Origin: CAYUZU01 sp964448675
Lineage (GTDB): Bacteria > Planctomycetota > Phycisphaerae > UBA1845 > Fen-1342
Direction of reading: 5' to 3'
Assembly: GCA_964448675.1 (NCBI GenBank)
Contig: CAYUZU010000050.1
Span: 1-19,497 of the forward strand
DNA: 19,497 nt
The position numbers and the translations under genes were made by a program. Positions within the stretch are counted from its first letter, which is position 1. Every line of letters starts with the position of its first letter. A model generated the notes under the pieces. It searched no databases and was not told the DNA's origin. It was given only the letters and a program-made list of their open reading frames with translations. Of this stretch, positions 7,201 through 13,784 are shown piece by piece.

Positions 7201-7650
7201 TGCCACCAGTTGGTCCACGGGTTAGGTAGCCTTGTGAATAGGGGTGGTGTTGAGTGGGGTACAGTCGAGACGGCACTGCGTCTCGCGCGAGTCGAGCCTC
7301 AAGTGGTTTACAAGGTAGCGCGGAGTGCGGGGCGTCGCTGGTTTCCAGCGCGACAGCCGCACAGTGTAGAACTGTCAGCTCAGGTAGGTGATGAGGGGCG
7401 ACAGCCGCAGACGCCCTCACCTGACAGTCTTGTGGCAATGGCCATAAGAGAGTTCCAGCGGGCGGGCAAGAAAGTCACCCTGAGAGCGATTGCTGATTGG
7501 TTGCAGGGCTTGGGGTACAAGTGTTCGAAAAGCACGCTTCAAAAGACTAACACGTGGGGCATTTACCGGCAGCACCAAGAACGTGAACACGAAGATAACC
7601 GCCGTTGGTTGCGCGACAAGCAACAAGGACGCGCTTCTCCGAACGACTGA
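4219..7650 (+). CDS. NACHT-family NTPase with helical repeats and HTH-like C-terminus
   Basis: About 1143 residues from ATG 4219, which has AGGAG close upstream (spacing only three bases); GTG 4165 or further upstream remain possible. The Walker A motif is ADPGFGKTT (about residues 76-84), Walker B RLFLIDGLDLL (149-159) and the sensor-like strand YVLASRPL (183-190), the layout of STAND/NACHT NTPases. A NACHT-type helical region with FLHQSFAEYLAGRYC follows. The middle to C-terminal ~600 residues are helical repeats resembling HEAT (repeated ALA.LA and AARALATM-type helices), the usual ligand-sensing part. The last ~70 residues (TLRAIADWLQGLGYKCSKST) resemble an HTH. There is no N-terminal nuclease, TIR or protease effector. 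Bacterial NACHT proteins are often antiphage sensors. Third codon positions are less GC-rich than in the operon downstream, consistent with separate acquisition. Confidence 0.82.
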   Translation: MVGAQSEVWRAFARCAHESWQKRNLLGKALNAPLPQEVLLSLKDSERQTRRTYKNVLDALLAARELAPRAPVLIEADPGFGKTTALRWVEACMAERCLRGNEEALLPVYVDLGDPELGSAAHSLESVLQHQFQRRYPIDYGSLPHSCPRLFLIDGLDLLALRRTGEVLVREAFEASVRTEDLYVLASRPLDHLRYAFEMQGPYVHVQLGPLDADARDQWLQTTLSDPAPRLLRNVAAQAGHRLLHVPLLWALVVRACLEQASDEVSSPWDTYPGMTGILDGFVQAAVRRAVREGRLQPMTHVYELTAAVEQVCYRAAQRGSHDAILLAELSELIHAPTGDAQDDTHAVELWERGKVTLMQAGLLWPDKTGQHLRFLHQSFAEYLAGRYCARSLRHLDHGGDFDAFLTEMLSSRALDPVTKHALACLATSEEGRKVFNRAFDFLSHACVEDACSLFSATGAHPARRLIRRFEDSVQPQQAFAAAQALAELDGDDLQSKIWGCALEDHKLDGLRWIGSVSLQTHDWHFLQHAFQAVRNQEPYSEVGSTQARVGTDMLARLRGKPPNDALLSLLATDECRHRVIWMIAHRATPLSRDVIASLETIAQDDTGRDSSAALCALAKVAPESVARVIRRATSDACAPGIFMMWAPLSTQEQVALREPLLDVMEDTATLAPVRVAIAAQLYQAYPERAAAVLRTALSQPPPSFFSMQALLWYRGDLAPLLAEVGLNDETPPETQFTISSVLRDVAPELGARVLDHLLQHPKLRPDARSDLRRYRLMFNARVQRAMEVMPLYNRGALLGTEVAIVLGNGREDEARPLLEARSMDCSSPQSAFFAAALLEELAEGAGVPALERLAAAHRTSEEHAWVALGAAQLLNAKHHEHGIQYLTHLAHHGPAGVRFGAAVALQDADAEMCGEVLTKLCAEPSVPAVVRERAARALATMNWEAGRLWLLSIARNADEPLQLRSACALSLADMGTEVAVDVLAGLCRVENPFCHQLVHGLGSLVNRGGVEWGTVETALRLARVEPQVVYKVARSAGRRWFPARQPHSVELSAQVGDEGRQPQTPSPDSLVAMAIREFQRAGKKVTLRAIADWLQGLGYKCSKSTLQKTNTWGIYRQHQEREHEDNRRWLRDKQQGRASPND

Positions 7651-7945
7651 AACACGTCCAGCCCGATTTCGGCGAGACAACCGCGAACTCGTAACCCTCT
7701 GCGCCAGACAGTGTTGCGGTGTCCACTAGCCCCTGCGCGTGGACATCTTCCCGTAGGTTGGGGCGGTGACGCGTCAGCGCAGCCGCGTTTGCGGCAAGCG
7801 AGGCGGGCCGCCTGGCTGATCAGCCGGTGCAGCTAGGCGCTGCACACGAACGGCCCTACGGAATCGCGCCGATGCCGGCGCGGGGACCGCCAGAGTCGAC
7901 GGGGCCCAGTCGCCTCTGCCTTTGGAAGTAAGCGAGGATTCGATC
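7651..7945 (+). other. Intergenic region with three tandem hairpins
   Basis: This stretch separates the NACHT gene from the winged-helix gene. Between 7801 and 7845 there are three adjacent perfect inverted repeats: AGGCG-GGC-CGCCT (7801-7813), the 12-base palindrome GGCTGATCAGCC (7814-7825), and GTGCAGC-TAGGC-GCTGCAC (7827-7845). They are about 150 bases past the NACHT stop and 100 bases before the next start, so they may be operators for the downstream regulator or a complex terminator without a T tract. No gene is supported here. Confidence 0.45.
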
Positions 7946-8557
7946 ATGACTATATCGAGAGTGCAACGAAAGCCGCGGCCGACCGGCTGCGGTAGCGCTG
8001 ACGACGAAAGGTCGGGCGGGCTCGGTGAGCCGCTCGTCGTACCGCCCAGCGCTGCGACATTCGACGATGGATTCACGTTCCACGTTCTCAAACTCGACGG
8101 ACAGCAGCAACTCCGGAGGGAAATGCACACCAGTGCGGAACTCCAGCGCATCGACCTGAGTGGCTGTGCGTTCGTCTGCGCTCCCGTGCTCCACGACGTC
8201 CGCTACCGGCGCCCAAGCGGTAAGTGGGTAAATATCATCGACTGCTGGAGCAGGCTTCGCGACATACGCGTTGCAACGCTGCTTGCCCTTCACTTGCACC
8301 CGGGACTGCCGCTGACGCGTCCGACGATCGCGCGCTTGATCGACGAGCCGATGTACGCCGTCAGTGACGACGCCGCGACGCAGACAATCCGGCGCCTGCG
8401 CAGTCTGCTCGGTGACGGCGGTCGAACGTCGCGCTTCATCAGAACCCACACGGGATTTGAGGTCGCGTATTCGTGGGATCCGCTGCAGCCTTTCATGTGG
8501 ATTACAACAGAACCGATGATTCTGCCCCTGGGTAAGCGTCACCGCGAGAGCAAGTAG
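7946..8557 (+). CDS. OmpR/PhoB-type winged-helix DNA-binding protein without receiver domain
   Basis: 203 residues from ATG 7946 (GAGGA upstream; a TTG eight codons earlier is less likely). Residues ~105-175 follow the Trans_reg_C winged-helix plan: LLALHLHPGLPLTRPTIARL, then a recognition helix AATQTIRRLRSLLGD, then the wing RFIRTHTGFEVAY, which parallels the TVDVHIRRLRRKLGD...IRTVRGVGY pattern of response regulators. The N-terminal ~100 residues carry no phospho-receiver aspartate motif, so it is not a classic response regulator; they may be a different sensor domain. It lies just upstream of the 8.7-kb operon, facing the same way, and is the natural candidate for its regulator. The role is inferred from position. 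Confidence 0.72.
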   Translation: MTISRVQRKPRPTGCGSADDERSGGLGEPLVVPPSAATFDDGFTFHVLKLDGQQQLRREMHTSAELQRIDLSGCAFVCAPVLHDVRYRRPSGKWVNIIDCWSRLRDIRVATLLALHLHPGLPLTRPTIARLIDEPMYAVSDDAATQTIRRLRSLLGDGGRTSRFIRTHTGFEVAYSWDPLQPFMWITTEPMILPLGKRHRESK

Positions 8558-8570
8558 TCACCCATCTAGC

Positions 8571-8608
8571 GGTCGGCACCGGTGACCTTCGCGTTGCCGG
8601 TGCCGACC
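8571..8608 (+). promoter_or_regulatory. Perfect 12-bp inverted repeat before the operon
   Basis: GGTCGGCACCGG (8571-8582) and CCGGTGCCGACC (8597-8608) are perfectly complementary across a 14-base loop. The repeat starts 13 bases after the winged-helix stop codon and ends 37 bases before the first operon ATG. As RNA it would be a strong hairpin that could terminate or attenuate; no T tract follows, only TGTTGGAAAA. As DNA it could be an operator for the adjacent winged-helix protein. Confidence 0.6.
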
Positions 8609-8645
8609 ATGTTGGAAAACGTGCTTCGCGCAGAAAGGAGAGTTC

Positions 8646-9119
8646 ATGCCACGCAAATGGCTCGAGGCGGTCCGTGACTGGCCAGCGCTGCGAACGAACC
8701 GTTGCTACGCGGCGCAGGTGCTCGGTGTGGACCGCGTCGATAAGGCGCCGGGTATGACGGTGTGCATGGAGCTCGTCGGCCATGAGCACGCGGGACGCAC
8801 GGTGTCGGTCGAGCTCGGCCTGCCGTGTCGACCGGGCGGTGTGACGGCCGAGTTTTTTCGTGCGTGTGGTTTCACCGTCGCCCCGGGCGCCCGGATCGCC
8901 CCGAAGGACGCGATTGGTCGGCGGGTGCGCGTGCGGTTTGTTCCGGTGCAGGACGGGCAGGACTATGAGGTTGTCGGGTTCGCTCCCTTGGCCGAGGACG
9001 GCCGTGCGTCGGGCAAGGGGCGGGCTGCCACTAACGAGGGGTCGAGTGATCGATCCGCGCAGGAGTCGACGTCGTCACCCAGCGATGACGCAGAACGTTC
9101 AGGGAATCGCGCCAAATGA
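8646..9119 (+). CDS. Small DUF669-like / OB-like protein, first gene of the operon
   Basis: 157 residues, start set by AAAGGAGAGTTC before ATG. The ordered part is residues ~10-115: NRCYAAQVLGVDRV, MTVCMELVG, AGRTVSVELGLP, EFFRACGFTVAP, IGRRVRVRF and DYEVVGFAPL. This order (strand, strand, a 'GR' strand, a helix with L/F..CG, 'GR.VRVR', a final strand) parallels the DUF669-like protein at 18394-18864, a family linked to phage and plasmid single-strand DNA metabolism. The last ~40 residues are Ser/Asp/Gly-rich and disordered, as in SSB-type tails, though without the hydrophobic tip. Its stop overlaps the next start (ATGA). The similarity was judged by eye and is remote. Confidence 0.65.
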   Translation: MPRKWLEAVRDWPALRTNRCYAAQVLGVDRVDKAPGMTVCMELVGHEHAGRTVSVELGLPCRPGGVTAEFFRACGFTVAPGARIAPKDAIGRRVRVRFVPVQDGQDYEVVGFAPLAEDGRASGKGRAATNEGSSDRSAQESTSSPSDDAERSGNRAK

Positions 9120-9562
9120 ACCCGCGAACTATCCCGCCCCGATCGTCCGCAACGGAACGCGAAATCCGCGATATGGACGGTTCGGCGCTGCACACGATGG
9201 GCGGGAGCCGGGATACGACGGCGGCTAATGCGGCTGGGCACCTCGAGAAGCTCCGGTTGCTGCAGTCGGACGTGACCGTGGATGGCTTGGTCATTCACGC
9301 CGGCATGGATGTCAAGCTGGTCGTGTGCCGGCCGTGCCGCCGGGGACGGGCGGCCACGTGGTGGCGGAAGGCTGAGGCGCCGCTGCATGGCTTGTGCACG
9401 CAGGACAACGCGGTGCGGTGCGCGGCGCCTGGCTGTGGTGTGTGGGCCTGTCCGCGGCATGCGTACCTGGATCCGCTGGGCCGCGGGTGGCTGTGCCGGG
9501 ACTGCCGGCCAGGTTGTGTTCGGCGGTTGATCTACGCCCTGTTGTGGACTCGTGAAGAGTGA
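9116..9562 (+). CDS. Cysteine-rich zinc-binding protein (RING/treble-clef-like)
   Basis: 148 residues, start codon overlapping the previous stop (ATGA), so it is translationally coupled. Residues 1-45 look disordered. From about residue 55 there is a strand pair (VTVDGLVIHAGMDVKLVV) followed by a dense metal-ligand array: C71, C74, C94, C102, C107, C112, H115, C127, C130 and C134. The last part, RCAAPGCGVWACPRHAYLD then GWLCRDC, recalls cross-brace zinc folds (RING, FYVE or similar), with two zinc ions possible. A protein-interaction role is more likely than E3 ligase activity in a bacterium. It sits nine bases before the HerA-like ATPase gene, so it is probably a partner of that enzyme. Confidence 0.68.
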   Translation: MNPRTIPPRSSATEREIRDMDGSALHTMGGSRDTTAANAAGHLEKLRLLQSDVTVDGLVIHAGMDVKLVVCRPCRRGRAATWWRKAEAPLHGLCTQDNAVRCAAPGCGVWACPRHAYLDPLGRGWLCRDCRPGCVRRLIYALLWTREE

Positions 9563-9571
9563 GGAGCGGTC

Positions 9572-11671
9572 GTGGGGCCGAAGGCGCGGCATCTCGTTGA
9601 GGTCGTTGAGCACTACCGTTTGCACCGGGTGTATCCCGAGCTTGCCCACACGCTGTACGACGCGCGTGATGGCCGCTTGTCAGAGGACGAAGCGGACATG
9701 CTGCAACTCGCCCTTCGCCCCGTCATCGAACAACTCGATCGCGTCCCCATGCATCTCTTTGATATCCCCACTGCACGCGACCTCCATGCCGACGGCCGGC
9801 CCGACGTCCCGGTGGGAACGTTGCAGCAGTGTGACGATACCGGTTGGGGACTGCGACTGCTGGACCGCCCGCGCAGCATCGTGATCGGTGGCGCGGCTGG
9901 CGGGGGGAAGACGACCGCCATCCGCAAGATGATCGACGGCATCGACGCGTTGGCGAAGCGGACGAACCGAGCGATTTCGACGATCGTGTTCGACCGCAAG
10001 AGCGGGGAGTTTGCCGACCTTCCTGGCCGCTACGGCAGTCGCTGGCTGCATCTGAGTGCCCAGCGTGGGGCATGGCTGGGACTGAATGCGCCGCAAGGCG
10101 TGCCGGCCCGCGTATGGACCTTCATCGTTGCAACGCTGTTTGCCGCGGCCGCGGGGCTCGTGGCCAGCGCCGCGGTCTTCGCAAAGGCCATCGCTTGGCT
10201 GTTGCCGCGACTCAACGCGGATGCGACGGATCGTTCACTCTGGCCGGACTTTCATCTGATCCTCGAGGTGCTGCGCCGCGACGGCCGACGCTTCTCGGAG
10301 AAGGGCGAGTACGCCCAATCGCTGCGGACCAGGCTCGAGGAGATCGTTCAGGCCTCGGGGGCGCTTTTTCGTACGTTTCGCGGCGTGGACTTTGAGCACG
10401 ATGTGATCGAGCAGGGTAGGAGCGCAGTCATCGACATTTCGAATCTCGAACCTCCGTTCTTGCGTATGTACGTCGTGTGGTGTGTGCTCGCGCAGGTCCT
10501 TGCCGCGCGTCAGCAGCGTGGGCATCGGGTCGGTACGACCGAGGTCGTTGTCGTCATCGACGAGGCCGACGTGGACGTGTCGCGTCGCGTGGAGGAGCGT
10601 TTTGCCGGCGGCATCTCGCCGATCAACACGGTGCTGCAGATGGGTCGCGAACTCGGCGTGATGGGCGTAATCGGCGTGCATGCGCTGGGGCCCGTGAGTC
10701 GCGAGGTCCTGACCAACGCGCCCACGACGATCCTGTTCAACTTCAATGACGCCGAGAGCCTGCTGGAAGCGCGCCGCATGCTGCTGTTGCCGCCGGGTGC
10801 CGAGCGCGTGTTGCCTGCCCTTCGTCCCGGCGAATGCATCGTGCGCCAGGGCCAGTCGTGCTGGCCCTCGCCGTTCCTGGCACGTGTGGATTTTCTGCCT
10901 CCCCATCGCGCCGCGGTGCAGCCGACCTTCGACGAACCGCGCAGTGTGCCAGCCAAGACGCTGCACGACCTGCCGGCGATCGCCCAGGCGCTGTTGAGCA
11001 AGGCGGCGGCGTCCTCGCCCTCGGCAGCGGTTGCCGGGTCCGCCGAAGCGGTACAACTCTCCAGGAACGCCCGCCAGCTGCTCGAATGGGCGACCATGAT
11101 GCCCAGCGCGCCGGTCGCGCATCTGGTCCGACAAATGGGCGGCCTCTCGAGCTCCACGCAGAAGAACCTGCGCAAGGAGCTGAGCGACGCGAAGCTCGCC
11201 ACGATCGAGCCGTTTCGGGCAGGCCGCCAGTCCGGCTTTGTGATTGAGCCATCGCCGGCAGCCGCCAACATTCTGAACAAGCCCGTGCCGCGACTGCCAG
11301 GCCGCGGCGGCTTGAAGCACCGCGCGATCGCCCAATGGATCGTTCTTGCGTACAAGCACCGCGGGAAAAAGGCCTTTCCGGAGTGGGTTGCCCCGGGAAC
11401 GACGCATCCGGTGGACGTGGCCGTCCAGCATGATGGCGGGTCGTGGACCGCGTACGAGGTGATTTCCACGTGCAAGGAAAACATCCGTGCGCACCTCGTC
11501 GCCTGCCTGCTGGCGTCGCACGCGGTGCGCAACGTCGTCATCGTCCTCATGGAACTCAACGACAAGACGCGGATCGCGTCGAAGATCGAAAGCGACGACG
11601 CGCTGGGGGCGGTGGTCGATCGCATCTCGTTTCAGTCAGCCGCGCACTTTCTGCGGGAGGCCTGGTCATGA
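9572..11671 (+). CDS. HerA/FtsK-like ATPase with HTH and nuclease-like C-terminus
   Basis: 699 residues from GTG 9572 (GAGGAG five bases upstream). The N-terminal ~95 residues are helical with DVPVGT (79-83). Walker A is GGAAGGGKTT (106-115), then IVFDRKSGEFADL (138-150), typical of the HerA/TraD/VirB4 family. Walker B is VVVVIDEAD (325-333), followed by LQMGRELGVMGVIGVHALGPVS and TTILFNFND, the usual arginine-finger and sensor region. Residues ~495-560 form a winged helix. Residues ~580-699 look like a restriction-endonuclease-type domain with HRAIAQW, E604, HPVDVAV (D615), YEVISTCK (E629, K635) and a following helix/strand. HerA proteins pump DNA in repair, plasmid and defence complexes. 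There are no membrane segments with confidence; 182-212 is hydrophobic but probably buried. Confidence 0.85.
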   Translation: MGPKARHLVEVVEHYRLHRVYPELAHTLYDARDGRLSEDEADMLQLALRPVIEQLDRVPMHLFDIPTARDLHADGRPDVPVGTLQQCDDTGWGLRLLDRPRSIVIGGAAGGGKTTAIRKMIDGIDALAKRTNRAISTIVFDRKSGEFADLPGRYGSRWLHLSAQRGAWLGLNAPQGVPARVWTFIVATLFAAAAGLVASAAVFAKAIAWLLPRLNADATDRSLWPDFHLILEVLRRDGRRFSEKGEYAQSLRTRLEEIVQASGALFRTFRGVDFEHDVIEQGRSAVIDISNLEPPFLRMYVVWCVLAQVLAARQQRGHRVGTTEVVVVIDEADVDVSRRVEERFAGGISPINTVLQMGRELGVMGVIGVHALGPVSREVLTNAPTTILFNFNDAESLLEARRMLLLPPGAERVLPALRPGECIVRQGQSCWPSPFLARVDFLPPHRAAVQPTFDEPRSVPAKTLHDLPAIAQALLSKAAASSPSAAVAGSAEAVQLSRNARQLLEWATMMPSAPVAHLVRQMGGLSSSTQKNLRKELSDAKLATIEPFRAGRQSGFVIEPSPAAANILNKPVPRLPGRGGLKHRAIAQWIVLAYKHRGKKAFPEWVAPGTTHPVDVAVQHDGGSWTAYEVISTCKENIRAHLVACLLASHAVRNVVIVLMELNDKTRIASKIESDDALGAVVDRISFQSAAHFLREAWS

Positions 11672-11865
11672 ACGGACGCAAACTGCTCGGAATCCTCCTG
11701 GCAACCGTGCTCCTGCTGCTCTGGCTGGCGCGCGATCAGCCCTTGTCGGTGGCGGGGATGCTGCCGTTTACCGGTGGGCGTCCCTTCGGCCTCTACGACG
11801 TGGTGGCGGTGACCATGGTGGTATGGGCGGCGCTAGCTGGGTGGGAACTGTGGCAACGCCGGTAA
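11668..11865 (+). CDS. Small membrane protein (65 aa, two TM helices)
   Basis: It starts MNGRKLLGILLATVLLLLWL; the start overlaps the ATPase stop (ATGA) and GGGAGG lies seven bases upstream. The first helix covers about residues 5-20. A short extracytoplasmic loop (DQPLSVAGMLPFTGGRPFG) follows, then a second helix, VVAVTMVVWAALAGWELW, and a basic end (QRR). It has no homologue that I recognise. Coupling to the ATPase gene suggests it anchors or couples that complex to the membrane. Confidence 0.65.
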   Translation: MNGRKLLGILLATVLLLLWLARDQPLSVAGMLPFTGGRPFGLYDVVAVTMVVWAALAGWELWQRR

Positions 11866-11910
11866 GGGCCGACCGAGCCTGTCAGTCATCGAGGTGCCAG
11901 CGGGAAGGCG

Positions 11911-11974
11911 CTAACACGGCATTCGCGCGAGCGCGCATTCGCCAGGCGCTGTGGTAGGTTCGGCGCCGTGTTAG
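11911..11974 (+). promoter_or_regulatory. 10-bp inverted repeat masking a ribosome-binding site
   Basis: CTAACACGGC (11911-11920) pairs perfectly with GCCGTGTTAG (11965-11974), with 44 bases between, and GCGC-rich nested pairing inside (around 11924-11936). The right arm runs into the AGGAG (11973-11977) that serves the next gene (ATG 11986). If it forms in mRNA it would partly hide that site. It lies in the largest gap inside the operon. Confidence 0.55.
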
Positions 11975-11985
11975 GAGCGAATGCC

Positions 11986-12270
11986 ATGACCGACTATCCG
12001 AAGCCGAACGAACGTGACCCCGGCCGCCGCGGTCAGACCGAGGGACCGCACCTGCGTTTCAGATGGGAGCTCGTGATTGTTCCTATCGTCGCCCTGCTGC
12101 TCATCGCCGCGTTTGAGTTCCTCGCGCAGTCGGGACCGCGCTGGGACGATGTCCTCGGTGTGCTCGGCGTCCAGAATCGACAGCGCTACACGGCGCTTGC
12201 AGCCTTGGGCATCGTGCTCATCGCAGCTCTGCTGATTGTCAAGGAAATGAGCCGGAGCAACCGGAGGTAA
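11986..12270 (+). CDS. Small membrane protein (94 aa, two TM helices)
   Basis: I chose ATG 11986 because AGGAG lies eight bases upstream; a GTG at 11968 is in frame but is the SD region itself. The N-terminal ~27 residues (MTDYPKPNERDPGRRGQTEG) are hydrophilic and cytosolic-looking. The first helix is about 29-48 (LVIVPIVALLLIAAFEFLA), a loop with WDDVLGVLGVQN follows, the second helix is about 68-86, and the end is basic (MSRSNRR). No family is recognised. It ends three bases before the phosphatase gene, so it is part of the operon. It may be a membrane tether or a sensor for the signalling genes that follow. Confidence 0.65.
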   Translation: MTDYPKPNERDPGRRGQTEGPHLRFRWELVIVPIVALLLIAAFEFLAQSGPRWDDVLGVLGVQNRQRYTALAALGIVLIAALLIVKEMSRSNRR

Positions 12271-12273
12271 GAG

Positions 12274-13161
12274 ATGAGTGACGTTGCCTGCTACTCCGCC
12301 CTCGGGCGCAGGTCCAACCAGGAGGACGCGGCTGCGGCGTTCGTGACCACCACGACCGCGCCGGTGCTGCACGACACGCTGCTGCTGCTCGTGTGCGATG
12401 GCGCCGGCGGTATGGCTGGTGGGGAAGTCGCCAGCCACATCGCGCTCACTGTGACCGCCCGACAAGTCGAGACGGCCATGGCTGCTGCGACATTGCCAAG
12501 CCTTACCGGAAGCAAGCTTGAGCGCAAATGGGCGGAGGTCCTCGACGAAGCGCTCCGCGCAGCCAACGAGGCCATCCTGCGGGAGGCCGCGCGTCGGCCT
12601 GGCCTTCACGGCATGGCATCAACGGCCGTCTGCGCGCTGGTGATTGATGGCGCACTCACGCTGGCGTGGGCGGGCGATTCTCGTGCGTATCGCTTCGCCG
12701 CAGGCCGGCTGCTGCCGCTTACCTCGGATCATACGACTGGCGAGGAGTGCGTGCGGGCTGGCCTCCTGGACCGCGAGGACATCGAGTACGAGGCCCTCGC
12801 CAGTCGGCTGACACGCTATCTCGGCCAGCCGACGGGATTCGAACCGGCGATTCGAGAATCGGCACTTGACGCCGACGACGTGCTCCTTCTTTGCTCCGAC
12901 GGCGTCAGTGGCGTGCTGGGCGAGGAAGATCTCGCAGCACTGCTGGCGCCCTTCGCCCTTCACGACCAGGACGCCCGCACGACTGCGCGAAACGTGGTGC
13001 AGGCGGCGTTCCAGGCGGGCGGCTCGGACAACGCGACCGCCGTCGTGGCACGCTGCGCGGTTCCCGATCGACGAGCAACTGAACTGACCCGTACCGACGG
13101 CTACGCCCGGCGGTTGATTCACGCAACGACCATTCACGCAGGAGACGACGATGCACCATGA
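12274..13161 (+). CDS. PP2C-family Ser/Thr protein phosphatase
   Basis: 295 residues with GGAGGTAAGAG before the ATG. All main PP2C motifs are present: GRRSNQED (11-18), CDGAGGMAGGEVAS (41-54), GMASTAV (113-119), WAGDSRAYR (132-140), SDH (151-153), LLLCSDGVSG (204-213) and GSDNAT (250-255). The metal-binding Asp of DGAGG, of LCSDG and of GSDN are kept, so activity with Mn/Mg is expected. The C-terminal ~35 residues are an extension. The gene overlaps the next one by 11 bases. In TerY-P loci a PP2C phosphatase, a kinase and a vWA protein form one module; this is the phosphatase arm and should reverse the kinase at 13785. Confidence 0.93.
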   Translation: MSDVACYSALGRRSNQEDAAAAFVTTTTAPVLHDTLLLLVCDGAGGMAGGEVASHIALTVTARQVETAMAAATLPSLTGSKLERKWAEVLDEALRAANEAILREAARRPGLHGMASTAVCALVIDGALTLAWAGDSRAYRFAAGRLLPLTSDHTTGEECVRAGLLDREDIEYEALASRLTRYLGQPTGFEPAIRESALDADDVLLLCSDGVSGVLGEEDLAALLAPFALHDQDARTTARNVVQAAFQAGGSDNATAVVARCAVPDRRATELTRTDGYARRLIHATTIHAGDDDAP

Positions 13162-13771
13162 CGCGAAGACTCTCCAACCCCCACACCGCGATCCGCAGTT
13201 GTGCGCAGGCAACGATGCGATCTCATGCCCGCACTGTGACGAGCCGCGCGCCAGCGATGACCGGTTCTGCGCGGATTGCGGTAGCAGTCTCGCGGCTGAA
13301 GCCGCGCAGGCAGCGCCCGAACTGCCTGGCGCTCCCGCAGACGTCGTGACCCCGCCGGTCGGTTCGACAAGCATGCCAAGCGCGCCGGACGCCGCCGGCA
13401 TCACGTGTTCATGCGGCCAGGACTTACCACCCGACGCGCGCTTCTGCCTGGCTTGCGGCATCCCGTTGGTTGCGCCCGTCCGCAGAGACCGCCTGGTTGT
13501 ACGGCCGGACACATGCCAGGCGGCGACGTACGTTCTCGCTGAAGAGAACGTCGTGATCGGTACTGGGCCGGATTGTGGAATCGTCATCACCGGGGACGCG
13601 TACGTCTCGCGGTGCCACGCGCGGATGTCGGCGTCTGAAGACGGCTGGCTGGTGGAAGACGCCGGCAGCTCCAACGGCACGTTGTTCCGGGTGCGTCGGC
13701 CGATGGCGCTCGAACCGGGCGACGAGATCGTGGTTGGAACGACCGTCGTACGCTTCGAGCGGGCAACGTAG
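13151..13771 (+). CDS. Zinc-ribbon FHA-domain protein
   Basis: 206 residues; CAGGAGACGACG precedes the ATG, which lies inside the end of the phosphatase gene. Two zinc ribbons come first: C26/C29/C40/C43 (CPHC...RFCADCG) and C86/C88/C99/C102 (CSCG...RFCLACG), the second with an unusual C-x-C half. A Pro/Ala-rich linker separates them. Residues ~115-205 are a FHA domain: VIGTGPDCGIVI, then S153-R154-x-H156 (VSRCHARM), then GSSNGTLF (172-179) and a final EIVVGTTVVRF. The glycine, Ser-Arg-His and Ser-Asn-Gly phosphothreonine-binding residues are intact, so it should bind a phosphothreonine target made by the kinase downstream. It is a likely reader of the module. Confidence 0.9.
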   Translation: MHHDAKTLQPPHRDPQLCAGNDAISCPHCDEPRASDDRFCADCGSSLAAEAAQAAPELPGAPADVVTPPVGSTSMPSAPDAAGITCSCGQDLPPDARFCLACGIPLVAPVRRDRLVVRPDTCQAATYVLAEENVVIGTGPDCGIVITGDAYVSRCHARMSASEDGWLVEDAGSSNGTLFRVRRPMALEPGDEIVVGTTVVRFERAT

Positions 13772-13784
13772 CGGGGTGGCAGCG

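Noticed and set aside
7856..8542. Antisense frame of 228 codons over the winged-helix gene
   Set aside because: The plus strand shows the Trans_reg_C plan and a ribosome-binding site. The minus frame has no start signal and no domain.
10235..11625. Long open frames antisense to the HerA-like ATPase gene (428 and 371 codons)
   Set aside because: They are shadows of a GC-rich coding strand: composition is Arg/Ala/His-rich, there are no ribosome-binding sites, and the plus strand has clear motifs.
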